DNA of 64,000 nucleotides from Kiritimatiellales bacterium (GCA_041656295.1 JBBADV010000007.1:1-64000); one strand, 5' to 3'. Positions 8,217 through 17,437 are shown, counted from the first letter of the stretch. Notes: generated from the letters alone by a model not told the origin. Made by a program: numbers and translations.

Positions 8217-8683
8217 ATGAACATATTATCATCGATGGCTACAACCTGATGTATCAGGATCAGGATGCGCGTCACCGGCGGGACAATCTGATGACAGCGC
8301 GCCAGTTCATTGTGCGGAAAATTGAAAAACTTACCGGCGGGATGGCGGGGAAAATTACGGTGGTATTTGACGGACGCGAAAGCGGAGTGGATGCCTCGCT
8401 AACGTCGGCACAAATAGAAGTGCTCTTCTCGCCGGCGAACCGCACCGCCGACGGTGTGATCGAACAGATGGTACACGATGCTGAAATGCCGGAAAATATC
8501 CTGGTGGTGACGTCGGACTGGGTCGAACAGCGGCTGGTGTCGGTTTTCGGTGCCACGGTAATTTCGTGCCGGGAATTTCTGTTGAGATACGAAACGGCGG
8601 AGCCGTTGAAAAAAAGTTTCGGCGCGAAAAGTCGAAACGGGCAGCATGGACAAAGCCTGGGAGACTTCTTTCCGGAAAGCTGA
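8210..8683 (+). CDS. YacP-type NYN domain ribonuclease
   Basis: The 157-residue protein has the NYN/PIN-like fold pattern: IIIDGYNLMYQD at residues 6-17, VVFDGRES near 47-54, DGVIEQMVHDA and VVTSDWVEQR near 100-109. The acidic residues in these motifs would hold the metal ions for RNA cleavage. Family members such as Bacillus Rae1 cut mRNA at the ribosome. No Shine-Dalgarno is visible: the start codon and first codons (MNYE) are part of the degenerate CCCTGAA repeat. It precedes trkA with a repeat-filled gap of 84 bases. Confidence 0.8.
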   Translation: MNYEHIIIDGYNLMYQDQDARHRRDNLMTARQFIVRKIEKLTGGMAGKITVVFDGRESGVDASLTSAQIEVLFSPANRTADGVIEQMVHDAEMPENILVVTSDWVEQRLVSVFGATVISCREFLLRYETAEPLKKSFGAKSRNGQHGQSLGDFFPES

Positions 8684-8687
8684 ACAT

Positions 8688-8743
8688 GTCGAAAGTGAAG
8701 GGCAGTCGAATGATTTTTGACTTTAAGACCTTTGACTTTCGAT
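8688..8743 (+). repeat. Family B repeat between yacP and trkA
   Basis: It runs from GTCGAAAGT to ACTTTCGAT with a central TTAAGACCT. It shares the end arms and core with the unit inside acnA at 6250-6309 (about 17 of 21 bases in the right half). Confidence 0.65.
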
Positions 8744-8767
8744 CCTTAAATACGAGATTATTCATCC

Positions 8768-10114
8768 ATGCGCGTTTTAATCATAGGTGCGGGTAATGCG
8801 GGGCAGCAGCTGGCGGAACGGCTGGTTGCTGAGAAACATGACGTCGTGATGATCGACCCGGATCCCAAGGTGCTGGCGCTGGTGGAAGCGCGGCTGGATG
8901 TACTGACCGTGGCAGGATCAGGTTCCAGTCCGCGCATACTGTCGGAAGCGCAGCTTGAAAAATCGGATTTGATTATTTCGGTGACCGACAGCGATGAGGT
9001 GAATATTCTGACCTGCCTCTGCGCACATGCCGCCGGTGTTCCGCGCAAAGTTGCGCGCGTATCAAGTCCGGAATATATTTATGCAAACGGAACCTATGAT
9101 TTACGTGCGATGGGCATTGATCTGATAATTAACCAGAAACAGGAATGCGCACTGGAAATTTTTAATATGCTGCAAATGCCGGGCGCACAGGAGGCGTTCC
9201 GGCTGTTTGACGGCAAGGTGATGGTCGCCGGTTTTCCGGTCAGTGTAATCAGTCCGCTGTACGGTCGTACACCGGCAGAGTGCGAGCGGCTTGATTTGAT
9301 TCAAAGCATTCGCATGATCGCAATCCGGCGCGGCGATAAGCTCGTTGTGCCGCACGGTGACACAGTGTTTCAGAAAAACGACCGGCTCTATCTCGTTGGG
9401 AAACCGGCGGACGTCGCCGCATTTTTTGAGTGGGTTTCTGCGGATTTAAAACCGTTTGAAAAAGTTGTTATCGCCGGCGGCGGCGATATTGGACTGATGC
9501 TGGCTGAACTGCTTGAAACGAAAACCGATTGCGTGGTGATCGAGAAGAATGAAGAGCGTGCAAAATACTGTTCCTCTGTATTAAAAAAAGCGCTGGTGCT
9601 GCGCGGTGATGCGCTGACGGACAGTACGATGGAAGAGGCGGGACTGACGGAACATACCGCGTTTGTGGCGCTGACCGGCGATGATGAAGATAATATTATG
9701 GGCTGCCTGGTGATGCAAAAGCGCGGTGCGGCATTCACCGTAACGCAGATTACACGTACCGATTATGTGCCGGTGATTGAACAGCTTTATCTCGTAAACC
9801 GCGTAGTCAGCCCGTACATTTCCATGACGAATGCAATTCTGCATTATCTGCGTTCTCATAAGGTCCGGGCGGCATCGCTGCTGCACAACCTGCCGGGTGA
9901 GCTGCTGGATGCAACGCTGAATGAAAAAAGCAGACTGGCCGGGAAAAAAATTAAAGAGGTAAAATTTCCGCGCGAATCTATTATTGCCACCGTGATGCGC
10001 GCCGGCGAAGTGCTGACGGCGACCGGCGATCTGGAGTTAGCCGCCGGCGATCGCGTGCTGATTTTTTCGCATCCGGACGCTGTGAAGAAAATTGAGGCGA
10101 TATTTTTGAAGTAG
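8768..10114 (+). CDS. trkA: Trk system potassium uptake protein TrkA
   Basis: This peripheral, NAD(H)-binding regulator gates the TrkH potassium channel. Its 448 residues hold two tandem RCK units. The first Rossmann motif is IIGAGNAGQQLAERL (4-18), the second VIAGGGDIGLMLAELL near 236, each followed by a TrkA-C domain. trkH follows 54 bases downstream, the usual pairing. The ATG overlaps TTCATCCATG with no strong ribosome site, as the upstream gap is taken up by a family B repeat. Confidence 0.92.
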   Translation: MRVLIIGAGNAGQQLAERLVAEKHDVVMIDPDPKVLALVEARLDVLTVAGSGSSPRILSEAQLEKSDLIISVTDSDEVNILTCLCAHAAGVPRKVARVSSPEYIYANGTYDLRAMGIDLIINQKQECALEIFNMLQMPGAQEAFRLFDGKVMVAGFPVSVISPLYGRTPAECERLDLIQSIRMIAIRRGDKLVVPHGDTVFQKNDRLYLVGKPADVAAFFEWVSADLKPFEKVVIAGGGDIGLMLAELLETKTDCVVIEKNEERAKYCSSVLKKALVLRGDALTDSTMEEAGLTEHTAFVALTGDDEDNIMGCLVMQKRGAAFTVTQITRTDYVPVIEQLYLVNRVVSPYISMTNAILHYLRSHKVRAASLLHNLPGELLDATLNEKSRLAGKKIKEVKFPRESIIATVMRAGEVLTATGDLELAAGDRVLIFSHPDAVKKIEAIFLK

Positions 10115-10142
10115 CGATCAAAGATCAGGCACGGAAAACTGT

Positions 10143-10170
10143 GAACTCCGAACTCTGAACTGTTAACAAT
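10143..10170 (+). repeat. Degenerate heptads (family A) before trkH
   Basis: GAACTCC, GAACTCT, GAACTGT and TAACAAT follow with a seven-base period and run into the ATG of trkH at 10169. They occupy the place of a Shine-Dalgarno sequence. Confidence 0.55.
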
Positions 10171-11641
10171 GAATAAGCGCGCAGTATCTCATATTACAGC
10201 CGTGGTAACGCTGGTGATCGGACTGGCGATGGGCGTGTGCGGCGGACTGTCACTTTACTGGAATGACCCGGCAAACATTCCCGCCGGTTTTTTCATCTCT
10301 GCCGGAATCACTGTGTGCATTGCGCTGCTGCTGTCCTTTTTAACGCGCGGCGATTTTAATCTGACGCGCCGCGACGGGTTTGGGATTGTCACGTTCGGCT
10401 GGATTTTTGCGGCGCTGTTCGGCGCGCTGCCGTACATTGTTTCCGGTATTATTCCGGAAATAAACGAAGCCGTTTTCGAAACGATGTCCGGCTTCACCAC
10501 GACCGGTGCGTCCGTCCTGCCGTCCGCTGCGCCCGGTTATGACACACTCGAAAGTCTGCCGCGCGGAATTCTGTTCTGGCGCTCACTGACGCAATGGTTC
10601 GGCGGCATGGGTGTGCTCGTGCTGTGTGTTGCAATTCTGCCGTTTCTCGGCGTCGGCGGCATGCAGATTTACCGTGCCGAAATGCCGGGTCCGGCGAAAG
10701 ACCGCTTAACACCGCGCATCACCACCACCGCCAAACTGCTGTGGGGTGTCTATTTTTTTATTACTGTGATGCAGGCGCTGTTGCTGCATTTTATCGCCGG
10801 ACTGACGTGGTTCGACGCAGTCTGCCATTCATTCACCACTATCGCCACCGGCGGATTTTCAACGCGTACGGACAGCATCGGCGCCTATGCCAGCCCGTCC
10901 GTCGACTGGATTGTAACGGCATTTACTTTTATCGCCGGAATTAATTTTGCATTGCACTACCGTGCACTTTCCGGACGTCCACTGAGTTATTTCCGTGATC
11001 CGGAATGCCGGTTTTATTTTGTATTTCTGTTCATTTCCGGAATCTTTTTTGCATTCAATACACTGCCGCTGTATGCGGGAAATTTTGCAGAATCGCTGCG
11101 CGCCGGTTTTTTCCAGGGTACCACCATTATCACCACCACCGGTTATTCCACGGCGAATTATGATTTATGGCCCTCTTCTTCGCGCATGCTGCTCGGCATC
11201 ATGATGTTTACCGGCGCGTGCGCCGGTTCAACATCCGGCGGCGTAAAACTGGTGCGCGTGTTTGTCATTCTTAAGAAAATGCTCAAAGAAATCAGACAGT
11301 TTATGCGCCCGCAGGCCGTATTGCAGATCAAACTCGGCGGACGTCCGGTGGGCGATGAAGTCGAAGCCAATATCGCGGCATTTTTCGGAATTTATATCGG
11401 TATTTTTATCGTCACCTCATTTCTGATGACATTTTTTCTGCCTGATCTCAGCAGCGCAATAACGGCAGTGCTGACAACACTCAGCAACGTCGGTCCCGGA
11501 TTCGGCGCGGTTGGACCGGTGCATGACTACGCCGGCATTTCGCTCTTCGGGCAAATCATCCTCACCGGCTGCATGCTGCTCGGCCGGCTCGAACTTTATA
11601 CCGTGCTCGTTCTGTTTCTGCCGGGATTCTGGAAAAAGTAA
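10169..11641 (+). CDS. trkH: Trk system potassium uptake protein TrkH
   Basis: This is the pore-forming potassium transporter partner of TrkA. The 490-residue protein is hydrophobic, with many membrane segments and the repeated selectivity-loop sequences typical of TrkH/KtrB: TMSGFTTTGASVLP near residue 107, TTIATGGFST near 223, TTTGYSTANYD near 325 and LSNVGPGFG near 435. Each has the filter glycine. Its start codon lies at the end of a degenerate heptad repeat. It forms an operon with trkA. Confidence 0.92.
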   Translation: MNKRAVSHITAVVTLVIGLAMGVCGGLSLYWNDPANIPAGFFISAGITVCIALLLSFLTRGDFNLTRRDGFGIVTFGWIFAALFGALPYIVSGIIPEINEAVFETMSGFTTTGASVLPSAAPGYDTLESLPRGILFWRSLTQWFGGMGVLVLCVAILPFLGVGGMQIYRAEMPGPAKDRLTPRITTTAKLLWGVYFFITVMQALLLHFIAGLTWFDAVCHSFTTIATGGFSTRTDSIGAYASPSVDWIVTAFTFIAGINFALHYRALSGRPLSYFRDPECRFYFVFLFISGIFFAFNTLPLYAGNFAESLRAGFFQGTTIITTTGYSTANYDLWPSSSRMLLGIMMFTGACAGSTSGGVKLVRVFVILKKMLKEIRQFMRPQAVLQIKLGGRPVGDEVEANIAAFFGIYIGIFIVTSFLMTFFLPDLSSAITAVLTTLSNVGPGFGAVGPVHDYAGISLFGQIILTGCMLLGRLELYTVLVLFLPGFWKK

Positions 11642-11647
11642 GAGAAT

Positions 11648-11667
11648 GGAGTGTTGGAATACTGGAA
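11648..11667 (+). repeat. Family F repeat, left partner upstream of rimO
   Basis: GGAGTGTTGGAATACTGGAA has an inverted counterpart at 11839-11866, within the rimO N-terminus. A third copy of this TGGA/TTGGAA type is at 34683-34709. Confidence 0.5.
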
Positions 11668-11838
11668 CGAAGGAATAATGGCTGAATTAAAGAAGAAAAA
11701 AGTAAAGCGGGCAGCGTCACTACCTGGATGAAATTGAAAAGTTCTGATATTGAAGGCCGGAAAGTCATTTCCGGTTTTCGACTTGCGACGTTCAGACCTT
11801 AGACTTGAGACTGAAAATATGCCGAAAAACAAAAATCT
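11668..11838 (+). other. Possible decayed cassette between family F repeats
   Basis: Between the two inverted family F repeats only a 17-codon frame is present (11678-11731, MAELKKKKVKRAASLPG). A family B-like block follows at about 11772-11816 (TTCGACTTGCGACGTTCAGA and onward). No protein is recognised. The layout matches the intact repeat-bounded cassettes elsewhere, so this may be an emptied or decayed one. Confidence 0.35.
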
Positions 11839-13180
11839 ATCACTCCATCATTCCAATATTCTAACCGTGTCTCTCATCAGTCTCGGCTGTGCAAAAAACA
11901 CAGTGGATTCTGAGCTGATTCTCGGCCGTTTTGTTGAAAGCGGCTGGCTGATTGCTGAAGAGCCTGCGGATGCCGACATTTGTCTCGTAAACACCTGCGG
12001 ATTTATACAGGACGCGCGCGCTGAAGCCGCCGGCGTTTTAAATGAAATGCGTGCCCTGAAAAATACAGGAAAACTGCGTGCGGTCGTCGCGCTCGGGTGT
12101 TTAGTCAAGCGCGCTGCTGATGCACCGGAGCTCGCCGGATTTCTCGCCGGAGCCGATGCGCAGGTTCCATTTTCCGGCTACAGCCGTCTGCCTGAATTCT
12201 GTGCCGAACTGCTTGGAAATGCCGGCGCCGGAATCCCGGCGGAAAGTTACAGCGAATTTCTTTTGCAGCCGCGTTTGCGAATCGGATCACCGCACACTGC
12301 GTATTTAAAAATTTCCGAAGGCTGTTCCAATCCGTGCCGGTTTTGCTCCATTCCGAAAATTCGCGGCCGGCAAATCAGCCGGCCGATGGACGACATTATG
12401 AACGAAGCACGGGCATTGATCGATGCCGGTGCAGTAGAGCTGAACTTCATTGCACAGGATACTACCGCATACGGCAAAGAGTTTTCCGGCGAACCGCAAC
12501 TGCACAATTTATTGCGCCGGTTGCGTGATGGAATTAACGACGATGTATGGTTCCGTCTGCTGTACGCCTGTCCGCAGCATTTAACACGCCAGGTGCTCGA
12601 CATCATGGCATCCGACGAACGCTTCTGCCGGTACATCGACCTGCCGCTGCAGCATATTTCCGATCCGATGCTCGCTGTGATGGGACGTGTACTCAACAAA
12701 AAAGAAACCATTGAAATACTCGATTTAATCACCACCGCATTGCCGGGTACTGCAATCCGCACCGCCTTCATCACTGGACATCCCGGTGAGACCGATGCCA
12801 TGTTTGAAGAGCTGCTGGATTTTATCAATGAAGGGCGTTTTACACATGCCGGCGTTTTCACCTATTCGCCGGAACCCGGCACGCTGTCAGCCCAAATGCA
12901 TGATGCCGTTTCGCCGGAAATCAAAGCCGAACGCCGGAACCGCTTAATGGAAGCGCAGCAGAAAATATCAGCAGCGCGCTGCGCCGCACGCGTCGGAACC
13001 ACGGTGGAAGTCATGATCGACGGAGCAGGGGAGGAATGCAATATTGCCCGCTCACAGTTCGAAGCGCCGGAGGTTGACGGTGTCATTTTCCTGCCGCAAT
13101 TCGAAGCGGTTCCGGGCGATCGCTATGATGCGGTTATCACTGCCGCCTCGGACTACGATCTCGCTGCTGACCCTGTCTAG
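11819..13180 (+). CDS. rimO: Ribosomal protein S12 methylthiotransferase RimO
   Basis: This radical-SAM enzyme adds a methylthio group to an aspartate of ribosomal protein S12. The N-terminal UPF0004 domain has Cys24 (SLGCAKN), Cys60 (NTCGF) and Cys94 (LGCL) for one 4Fe-4S cluster; the SAM domain has C169-x3-C173-x2-C176 (SEGCSNPCRFCSIP), and a TRAM domain ends the protein. It has 453 residues from ATG 11819. The first 16 (MPKNKNLSLHHSNILT) are not family-like and overlap a family F repeat. GTG 11867, directly before VSLISLGCAKN, is an attractive alternative start. Confidence 0.92.
   Translation: MPKNKNLSLHHSNILTVSLISLGCAKNTVDSELILGRFVESGWLIAEEPADADICLVNTCGFIQDARAEAAGVLNEMRALKNTGKLRAVVALGCLVKRAADAPELAGFLAGADAQVPFSGYSRLPEFCAELLGNAGAGIPAESYSEFLLQPRLRIGSPHTAYLKISEGCSNPCRFCSIPKIRGRQISRPMDDIMNEARALIDAGAVELNFIAQDTTAYGKEFSGEPQLHNLLRRLRDGINDDVWFRLLYACPQHLTRQVLDIMASDERFCRYIDLPLQHISDPMLAVMGRVLNKKETIEILDLITTALPGTAIRTAFITGHPGETDAMFEELLDFINEGRFTHAGVFTYSPEPGTLSAQMHDAVSPEIKAERRNRLMEAQQKISAARCAARVGTTVEVMIDGAGEECNIARSQFEAPEVDGVIFLPQFEAVPGDRYDAVITAASDYDLAADPV
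11839..11866 (-). repeat. Family F repeat, right partner, within rimO 5' end
   Basis: Read on the minus strand it has ATATTGGAATGATGGAGTG, similar to 11648-11667. It encodes SLHHSNILT at the RimO N-terminus if the ATG at 11819 is used. Confidence 0.5.
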
Positions 13181-13220
13181 AATGTATTGATTTGCCATTA
13201 TAATATTTTATGCTGAACCC

Positions 13221-14714
13221 ATGAAAACGGTGTCTGCGGCAGAAATGAGAGAACTGGATCGCCGGACGATTGAAGAATCCGGAATTCCCGGCGAAGAGTT
13301 GATGCGTCGCGCCGGCAGAGGCGTCGCCGCTATCGCGATGGAAATGCTCATGGCGCGCGGTGGGAAATCCATTCTGATGCTCGCCGGCACCGGCAATAAC
13401 GGCGGTGATGTGTTTGCGGCGGCAGCGGAACTGGCAGAATCGGATATCCATATCGAAGTCTGGATTTGCGGAGCGCAGAGTAAAATTTCCGGCGACGCAC
13501 AAACACATTTAGGAAAAATGATTCGCGCCGGAATTCTGCCGAAAGAAATCTCGACCGCGTCTGATTTAATTCCAGTTGCGGCGCCGGATTTAATGATCGA
13601 CGGACTGCTCGGTACCGGCGCCACCGGTGCGCCGCGCGGCTTTATGGCGTCGCTCATTGAATGGATAAATGCCGCGGCACAGTTTGCGGCCGTGCTTTCC
13701 ATCGATCTTCCATCCGGCGTCGATTCCGATTCCGGTGACGTTTCCGGCGCGGCGGTAAAAGCGGATTTAACGGCAACGCTGGCACTGCCGAAAACCGGAT
13801 TCATTCAACCATCTGCCGCACCGTATGCCGGTCATATTAAAGTGATCGACATCGGAATTCCGGCGGCACTGGTTGATCAAATCGAGGGCAATCAAGAAGC
13901 TGAACTGATTGACCGCACCGATCTTTTTATTCCGCGCCGCGAACGCGACAGTTATAAAAATCAGTACGGACACGTTTTATTATTCGGGGGTGAAAACGGC
14001 GCCGCCGGCGCCATTGCCATGTCGGCGCGCGCGGCGCTGCGTTCCGGCGCCGGTCTGGTCACGGTGATCACAGCGCCGGAAATTGCGCCGCTGGTTTCCA
14101 TCCTCGCCGGCGCGGAAATCATGGTGCATGGATTTTCCCGCCGCCGGAAAATTGATTTTTCAGATTTTGATGCAGTTTTAGCCGGTCCCGGAATGGCGCC
14201 GGAAAAATCGACAAAACAGTTTGTTGAAAGCCTGCTGAATACACTGCACGTGCCGTTAATTCTTGATGCCGGTGCGTTGTGCGTTGCACCGGAAAAAATC
14301 TTCGGCGCAATATGTCCGGTAATTTTAACCCCGCATCCCGGCGAATTCCGGCGGATGTTCGGTGCACCGGACACCGGCCGTTTAAAGCAGGCGCGCACCG
14401 CCGCTGAAAAAACCGGCGCGGTCGTTGTGCTGAAAGGTGCCGGAACCGTTGTCGCCGCACCGGGCAAAATTTCCGGCGTAAATATGACCGGCAATCCCGG
14501 TATGGCGACCGCCGGCGCCGGTGATGTACTGGCCGGAATGATCACTGCGCTCGCCGGCAAAGGAATGGATCCGTTTGATGCCGCCAAGACTGCTGTATTT
14601 CTTCACGGAACCGCCGGCGAGTTCGCCGCGCTGGATTACGGACAGGAGTCGATGACTGCTGAAAATATCATCGACGCACTGCCGGATGCATTCCGCTCGT
14701 TACAAATTCGTTAA
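13221..14714 (+). CDS. nnrDE: Bifunctional NAD(P)H-hydrate epimerase / ADP-dependent dehydratase
   Basis: The enzyme repairs hydrated NADH and NADPH. The N-terminal YjeF_N epimerase domain covers about residues 1-215 (MKTVSAAEMRELDRRTIEESG, GTGNNGGDVFAAA, DGLLGTGATGAPRG). The C-terminal ribokinase-like dehydratase domain (about 225-495) has LTPHPGEFRRMFG and the signature GNPGMATAGAGDVLAGMI. At 497 residues the length fits the fused form, as in E. coli YjeF. It stands alone after rimO, 40 bases downstream. Confidence 0.92.
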   Translation: MKTVSAAEMRELDRRTIEESGIPGEELMRRAGRGVAAIAMEMLMARGGKSILMLAGTGNNGGDVFAAAAELAESDIHIEVWICGAQSKISGDAQTHLGKMIRAGILPKEISTASDLIPVAAPDLMIDGLLGTGATGAPRGFMASLIEWINAAAQFAAVLSIDLPSGVDSDSGDVSGAAVKADLTATLALPKTGFIQPSAAPYAGHIKVIDIGIPAALVDQIEGNQEAELIDRTDLFIPRRERDSYKNQYGHVLLFGGENGAAGAIAMSARAALRSGAGLVTVITAPEIAPLVSILAGAEIMVHGFSRRRKIDFSDFDAVLAGPGMAPEKSTKQFVESLLNTLHVPLILDAGALCVAPEKIFGAICPVILTPHPGEFRRMFGAPDTGRLKQARTAAEKTGAVVVLKGAGTVVAAPGKISGVNMTGNPGMATAGAGDVLAGMITALAGKGMDPFDAAKTAVFLHGTAGEFAALDYGQESMTAENIIDALPDAFRSLQIR

Positions 14715-15034
14715 TGTAGAAATGAATGTGGCGCAGACTTTCCTGTCTGCGCACGGAACGCGACGAGGGCGTCGCGTCTACTTTCCAAAACGCCGGGAAT
14801 GAAAATGAAATAGATCCGCAGATAACAAAAACAGACGGACGCAGATTTTCAGCGCATCTGCGTCCATCTGCGGAAAATTTTTTAGCAAAGCAGAGAAGTA
14901 GACGCGGCGCCCTCGCCGCGTTCTCTGCGCACGGAACGCGACGGGGGCGTCGCGTCTACTTTTGGCGGGACGGCGGCTTGCCGTCCGCGGTCGCCGAGGC
15001 CGGCGACCCTCCAGCTCGCAAAAAAGAATCTCGC
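14715..15034. repeat. Cluster of hairpins and repeated GTAGACGCGACG-type elements
   Basis: This 320-base convergent gap holds no gene. Hairpin GCGCAGAC/GTCTGCGC lies at 14731-14752 and GGACGGC/GCCGTCC at 14968-14986. Between them, a 33-base element (GAACGCGACGAGGGCGTCGC and onward) occurs at 14752-14784 and 14927-14963 in direct orientation and at 14897-14930 inverted. Each copy contains its own ACGCGACG/CGTCGCGT stem. A TCTGCGTCCATCTGCGG-type repeat lies at about 14833-14876. These are REP-like, and some may also act as terminators for the converging genes. Confidence 0.6.
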
Positions 15035-16336
15035 TTATTCCTCATTGGTCATACAAGCCGGCTGGCGCGTTGTTTGCAAAACGCCCTGCCACACCCATCC
15101 GTGCGGATCGACGAGTTTGCGCGCAGAGATCATGTCGATCGGCAGATGCACGAGCCGGTGATTATGCAATCCAACGACCATGCCGATTTTGCCGGCCATT
15201 GCCGCGTGCATGGCATTATATCCGAGGAATAAACAGTATTCAGAATCGGCGGCATTCGCCGGCGTACTGCGAATGGTGTAACTGGGATCGATGTATTTTA
15301 CATTGATTTCACACTTCTGTTTCGCAAACCAGCGCCTCATTTCGTCGCGCAGAAATACACCGATGTCGGCCAGTTTTTTATTACCGGATTTATCAACGCC
15401 GGCGACGTGATCGGGCACCAGATCCTGCCCGGCGCCTTCAGCGACAACCACCACGGCATGATCTTTCTTCTCAAGCCGCCGGCGGAGGTGTTCAAAAAAT
15501 CCGTTCGGCCCGTCCAGATCAAAAGGCACCTCGGGAATCAGACAAAAATTTACGTTGCTGTTGGCTGCCGCGGCGGACGTTGCAATCCAGCCGGATTCGC
15601 GCCCCATCAGTTTAACGAGTCCAACACCATGCCGGTTGGCTTTTGCTTCGGCATGCGCACAGTTGATAATGCCCCAGGCAACCTGAACGGCTGTTTGAAA
15701 TCCAAATGAGCGCTCAATAACGCCAATGTCATTATCAATTGTCTTCGGCACGCCGATCACAGCAATATCCAGCCCTTGCACACGAATTTCATCCTGAATA
15801 TCGCGTGCACCGCGCAGCGTGCCGTCGCCGCCGATGGCGATGAGAATGTTAACTTTATAGTGGCGCAAGGTATGTACAATCTCTTTGGTGTCCTGCGGAC
15901 CGCGCGACGATTTTAGAATCGTGCCGCCTTTTTCATGGATTTCGTCGGTATTATCCGGCGTCAGATCAATGGGCGGATGGAAATATTTGGCGACGAGTCC
16001 CTCGAAGCCGTACTGGAAACCGAGTACTTTTTTTACGCCGTAGCCCTCTTTAGCACAGAATGTCACCGCGCGGATCACATCGTTCAGGCCGGGACAAAGT
16101 CCGCCGCATGTGACCACGCCGACGATGACTTCTGCCGGATTGAAATGAATTTTTTCGCGCGCACCGGCGCGTTCAAAATATTCAATTCCGTCGACACTGC
16201 TCCCTTCCGGATAGTCAAACGCGTGAACTTTACGGATGATTCCGTTGTCATCATAAAAAAACTTCTGACACTTTGCCTTAAAGGGAGAATCAAATGTGCA
16301 TTCACCCAGCGTGTCGATTTTTATCAGTTTAGCCAT
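15035..16336 (-). CDS. ATP-dependent 6-phosphofructokinase (TP0108/plant type)
   Basis: The enzyme phosphorylates fructose 6-phosphate in glycolysis. The 433-residue protein has an N-terminal extension of about 75 residues, then VVTCGGLCPGLNDVIR, the nucleotide motif GGDGTLRGA and the substrate loop GVPKTIDNDI. Pyrophosphate-dependent forms carry GGDD; the glycine here, combined with PKTIDND, is the pattern of plant and Treponema TP0108-type ATP-PFKs. It starts 9 bases after pheS with an AAGGAA site, so it is probably cotranscribed with it. The ATP preference is inferred from these residues. Confidence 0.85.
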   Translation of the reverse strand: MAKLIKIDTLGECTFDSPFKAKCQKFFYDDNGIIRKVHAFDYPEGSSVDGIEYFERAGAREKIHFNPAEVIVGVVTCGGLCPGLNDVIRAVTFCAKEGYGVKKVLGFQYGFEGLVAKYFHPPIDLTPDNTDEIHEKGGTILKSSRGPQDTKEIVHTLRHYKVNILIAIGGDGTLRGARDIQDEIRVQGLDIAVIGVPKTIDNDIGVIERSFGFQTAVQVAWGIINCAHAEAKANRHGVGLVKLMGRESGWIATSAAAANSNVNFCLIPEVPFDLDGPNGFFEHLRRRLEKKDHAVVVVAEGAGQDLVPDHVAGVDKSGNKKLADIGVFLRDEMRRWFAKQKCEINVKYIDPSYTIRSTPANAADSEYCLFLGYNAMHAAMAGKIGMVVGLHNHRLVHLPIDMISARKLVDPHGWVWQGVLQTTRQPACMTNEE

Positions 16337-16345
16337 AACAATTCC

Positions 16346-17332
16346 TTAAAACTGCGAAAGAAAACGGACATCGTTTTCGTAGAGCATACGAATGTCTTTG
16401 ATGCCATACATAATCATGGCCAGGCGTTCGATGCCCATGCCGAATGCGAAGCCGGTGACTTTTTCCGGATCGTACCCGACGTTGCGGAATACATTCGGAT
16501 CAACCATGCCGGCGCCGAGAATTTCAATCCACCGGCTTTTGCCGCCGACCTCAAAAAAGAAGTCGACTTCAAAACTCGGTTCGGTGAATGGAAAGAAATG
16601 CGGGCGGAAACGGATTTTAACGTTTTCGCCGAGAAACTGTTTCGCGAAATAAGCGAGCGTTCCTTTCAGATCCGCCATCGAAACATTTTCGGCAACGTAC
16701 AGCCCTTCGACCTGATGAAAGTTCGCGCTGTGTGTTGCATCCGGCGTGTCGCGCCGGTAACAGCGTCCCGGTGCGATGATGCGGACCGGCGGCTGATGAC
16801 TTTCCATATAGCGTACCTGCACCGGCGATGTATGACAGCGCAGCAGATCGCCGCTATTCAGATAAAAGGTGTCCTGCTCGTCGCGCGATGGATGATCCGG
16901 TGGCGTGTTCAGCGCGTCAAAGTTGTTCCAGACAGTTTCAATATCCGGCCCGTCGGCTACCGTGAATCCGATGGTTTGAAAAATTTCAATGATGCGTGCC
17001 GTAACTTTGCTGATCGGATGTTCGGAGCCGAGTGCCGGCCAAAGTCCCGGCCTGGTCGGATCAAACGATCCGCTTTTTTTCACACCGGCAGTCAGCGTTT
17101 CCTGCCGTTCTCTGATCAAATCTGTCAGTTCGTTTTTCAGTGCATTCGCCGATTTTCCAAATACCGGCTTCTCTGCCGGCGGCACGGATTTCAACTGCGC
17201 CATCACCTCCGGCAGCAATCCGTTACGTCCCAGATATTTAATACGTACTGCTTCCAGGGCTGCCGCATCTGCCGCGCCGTGTGCTTCTGCCCGCGCAGTT
17301 TCCCTGATTTGATTAAGTTCCTGTAAATTCAT
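16346..17332 (-). CDS. pheS: Phenylalanine--tRNA ligase alpha subunit
   Basis: This is the catalytic subunit of the alpha2beta2 enzyme that charges tRNA-Phe. The 328-residue length is typical. An N-terminal coiled-coil (1-85) is followed by class II motifs: ISKVTARIIEIFQTIGF (motif 1 region), HTSPVQVRYM and RIIAPGRCYRRDTPDATHSANFHQVEG (motif 2), and AFGMGIERLAMIMYGI (motif 3). The beta-subunit gene pheT is not adjacent in this window. It is the first gene of a two-gene unit with pfk. Confidence 0.95.
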   Translation of the reverse strand: MNLQELNQIRETARAEAHGAADAAALEAVRIKYLGRNGLLPEVMAQLKSVPPAEKPVFGKSANALKNELTDLIRERQETLTAGVKKSGSFDPTRPGLWPALGSEHPISKVTARIIEIFQTIGFTVADGPDIETVWNNFDALNTPPDHPSRDEQDTFYLNSGDLLRCHTSPVQVRYMESHQPPVRIIAPGRCYRRDTPDATHSANFHQVEGLYVAENVSMADLKGTLAYFAKQFLGENVKIRFRPHFFPFTEPSFEVDFFFEVGGKSRWIEILGAGMVDPNVFRNVGYDPEKVTGFAFGMGIERLAMIMYGIKDIRMLYENDVRFLSQF

Positions 17333-17399
17333 AATTTTTCCAAAATTTGAACGAAGGTACTGATAAATACCTGCAATGTCTGGGAAAAACTGACTCCAA

Positions 17400-17437
17400 T
17401 TTTAAAAAAATCACTGCCCGCCGGAACTCCGGCGGGC
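17400..17437 (-). terminator. Rho-independent terminator of the V-ATPase operon
   Basis: A perfect stem GCCCGCCGG/CCGGCGGGC (17416-17437, loop of four) is followed on the minus strand by AGTGATTTTTTTAA. It lies 57 bases past the stop of subunit K. Confidence 0.85.

Noticed and set aside
14726..15232. Open frame of 168 codons after the nnr gene
   Set aside because: It runs through palindromic repeats and the antisense 3' end of pfk, and has no protein-like composition.
15035..16336. Pyrophosphate-dependent phosphofructokinase
   Set aside because: The motif is GGDGT, not GGDD, so the ATP-dependent form is preferred despite PKTIDND.
15935..17326. Long plus-strand open frame of 463 codons
   Set aside because: It is antisense to pfk and pheS, both with clear family motifs. 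It has no start signal and no recognisable domain.
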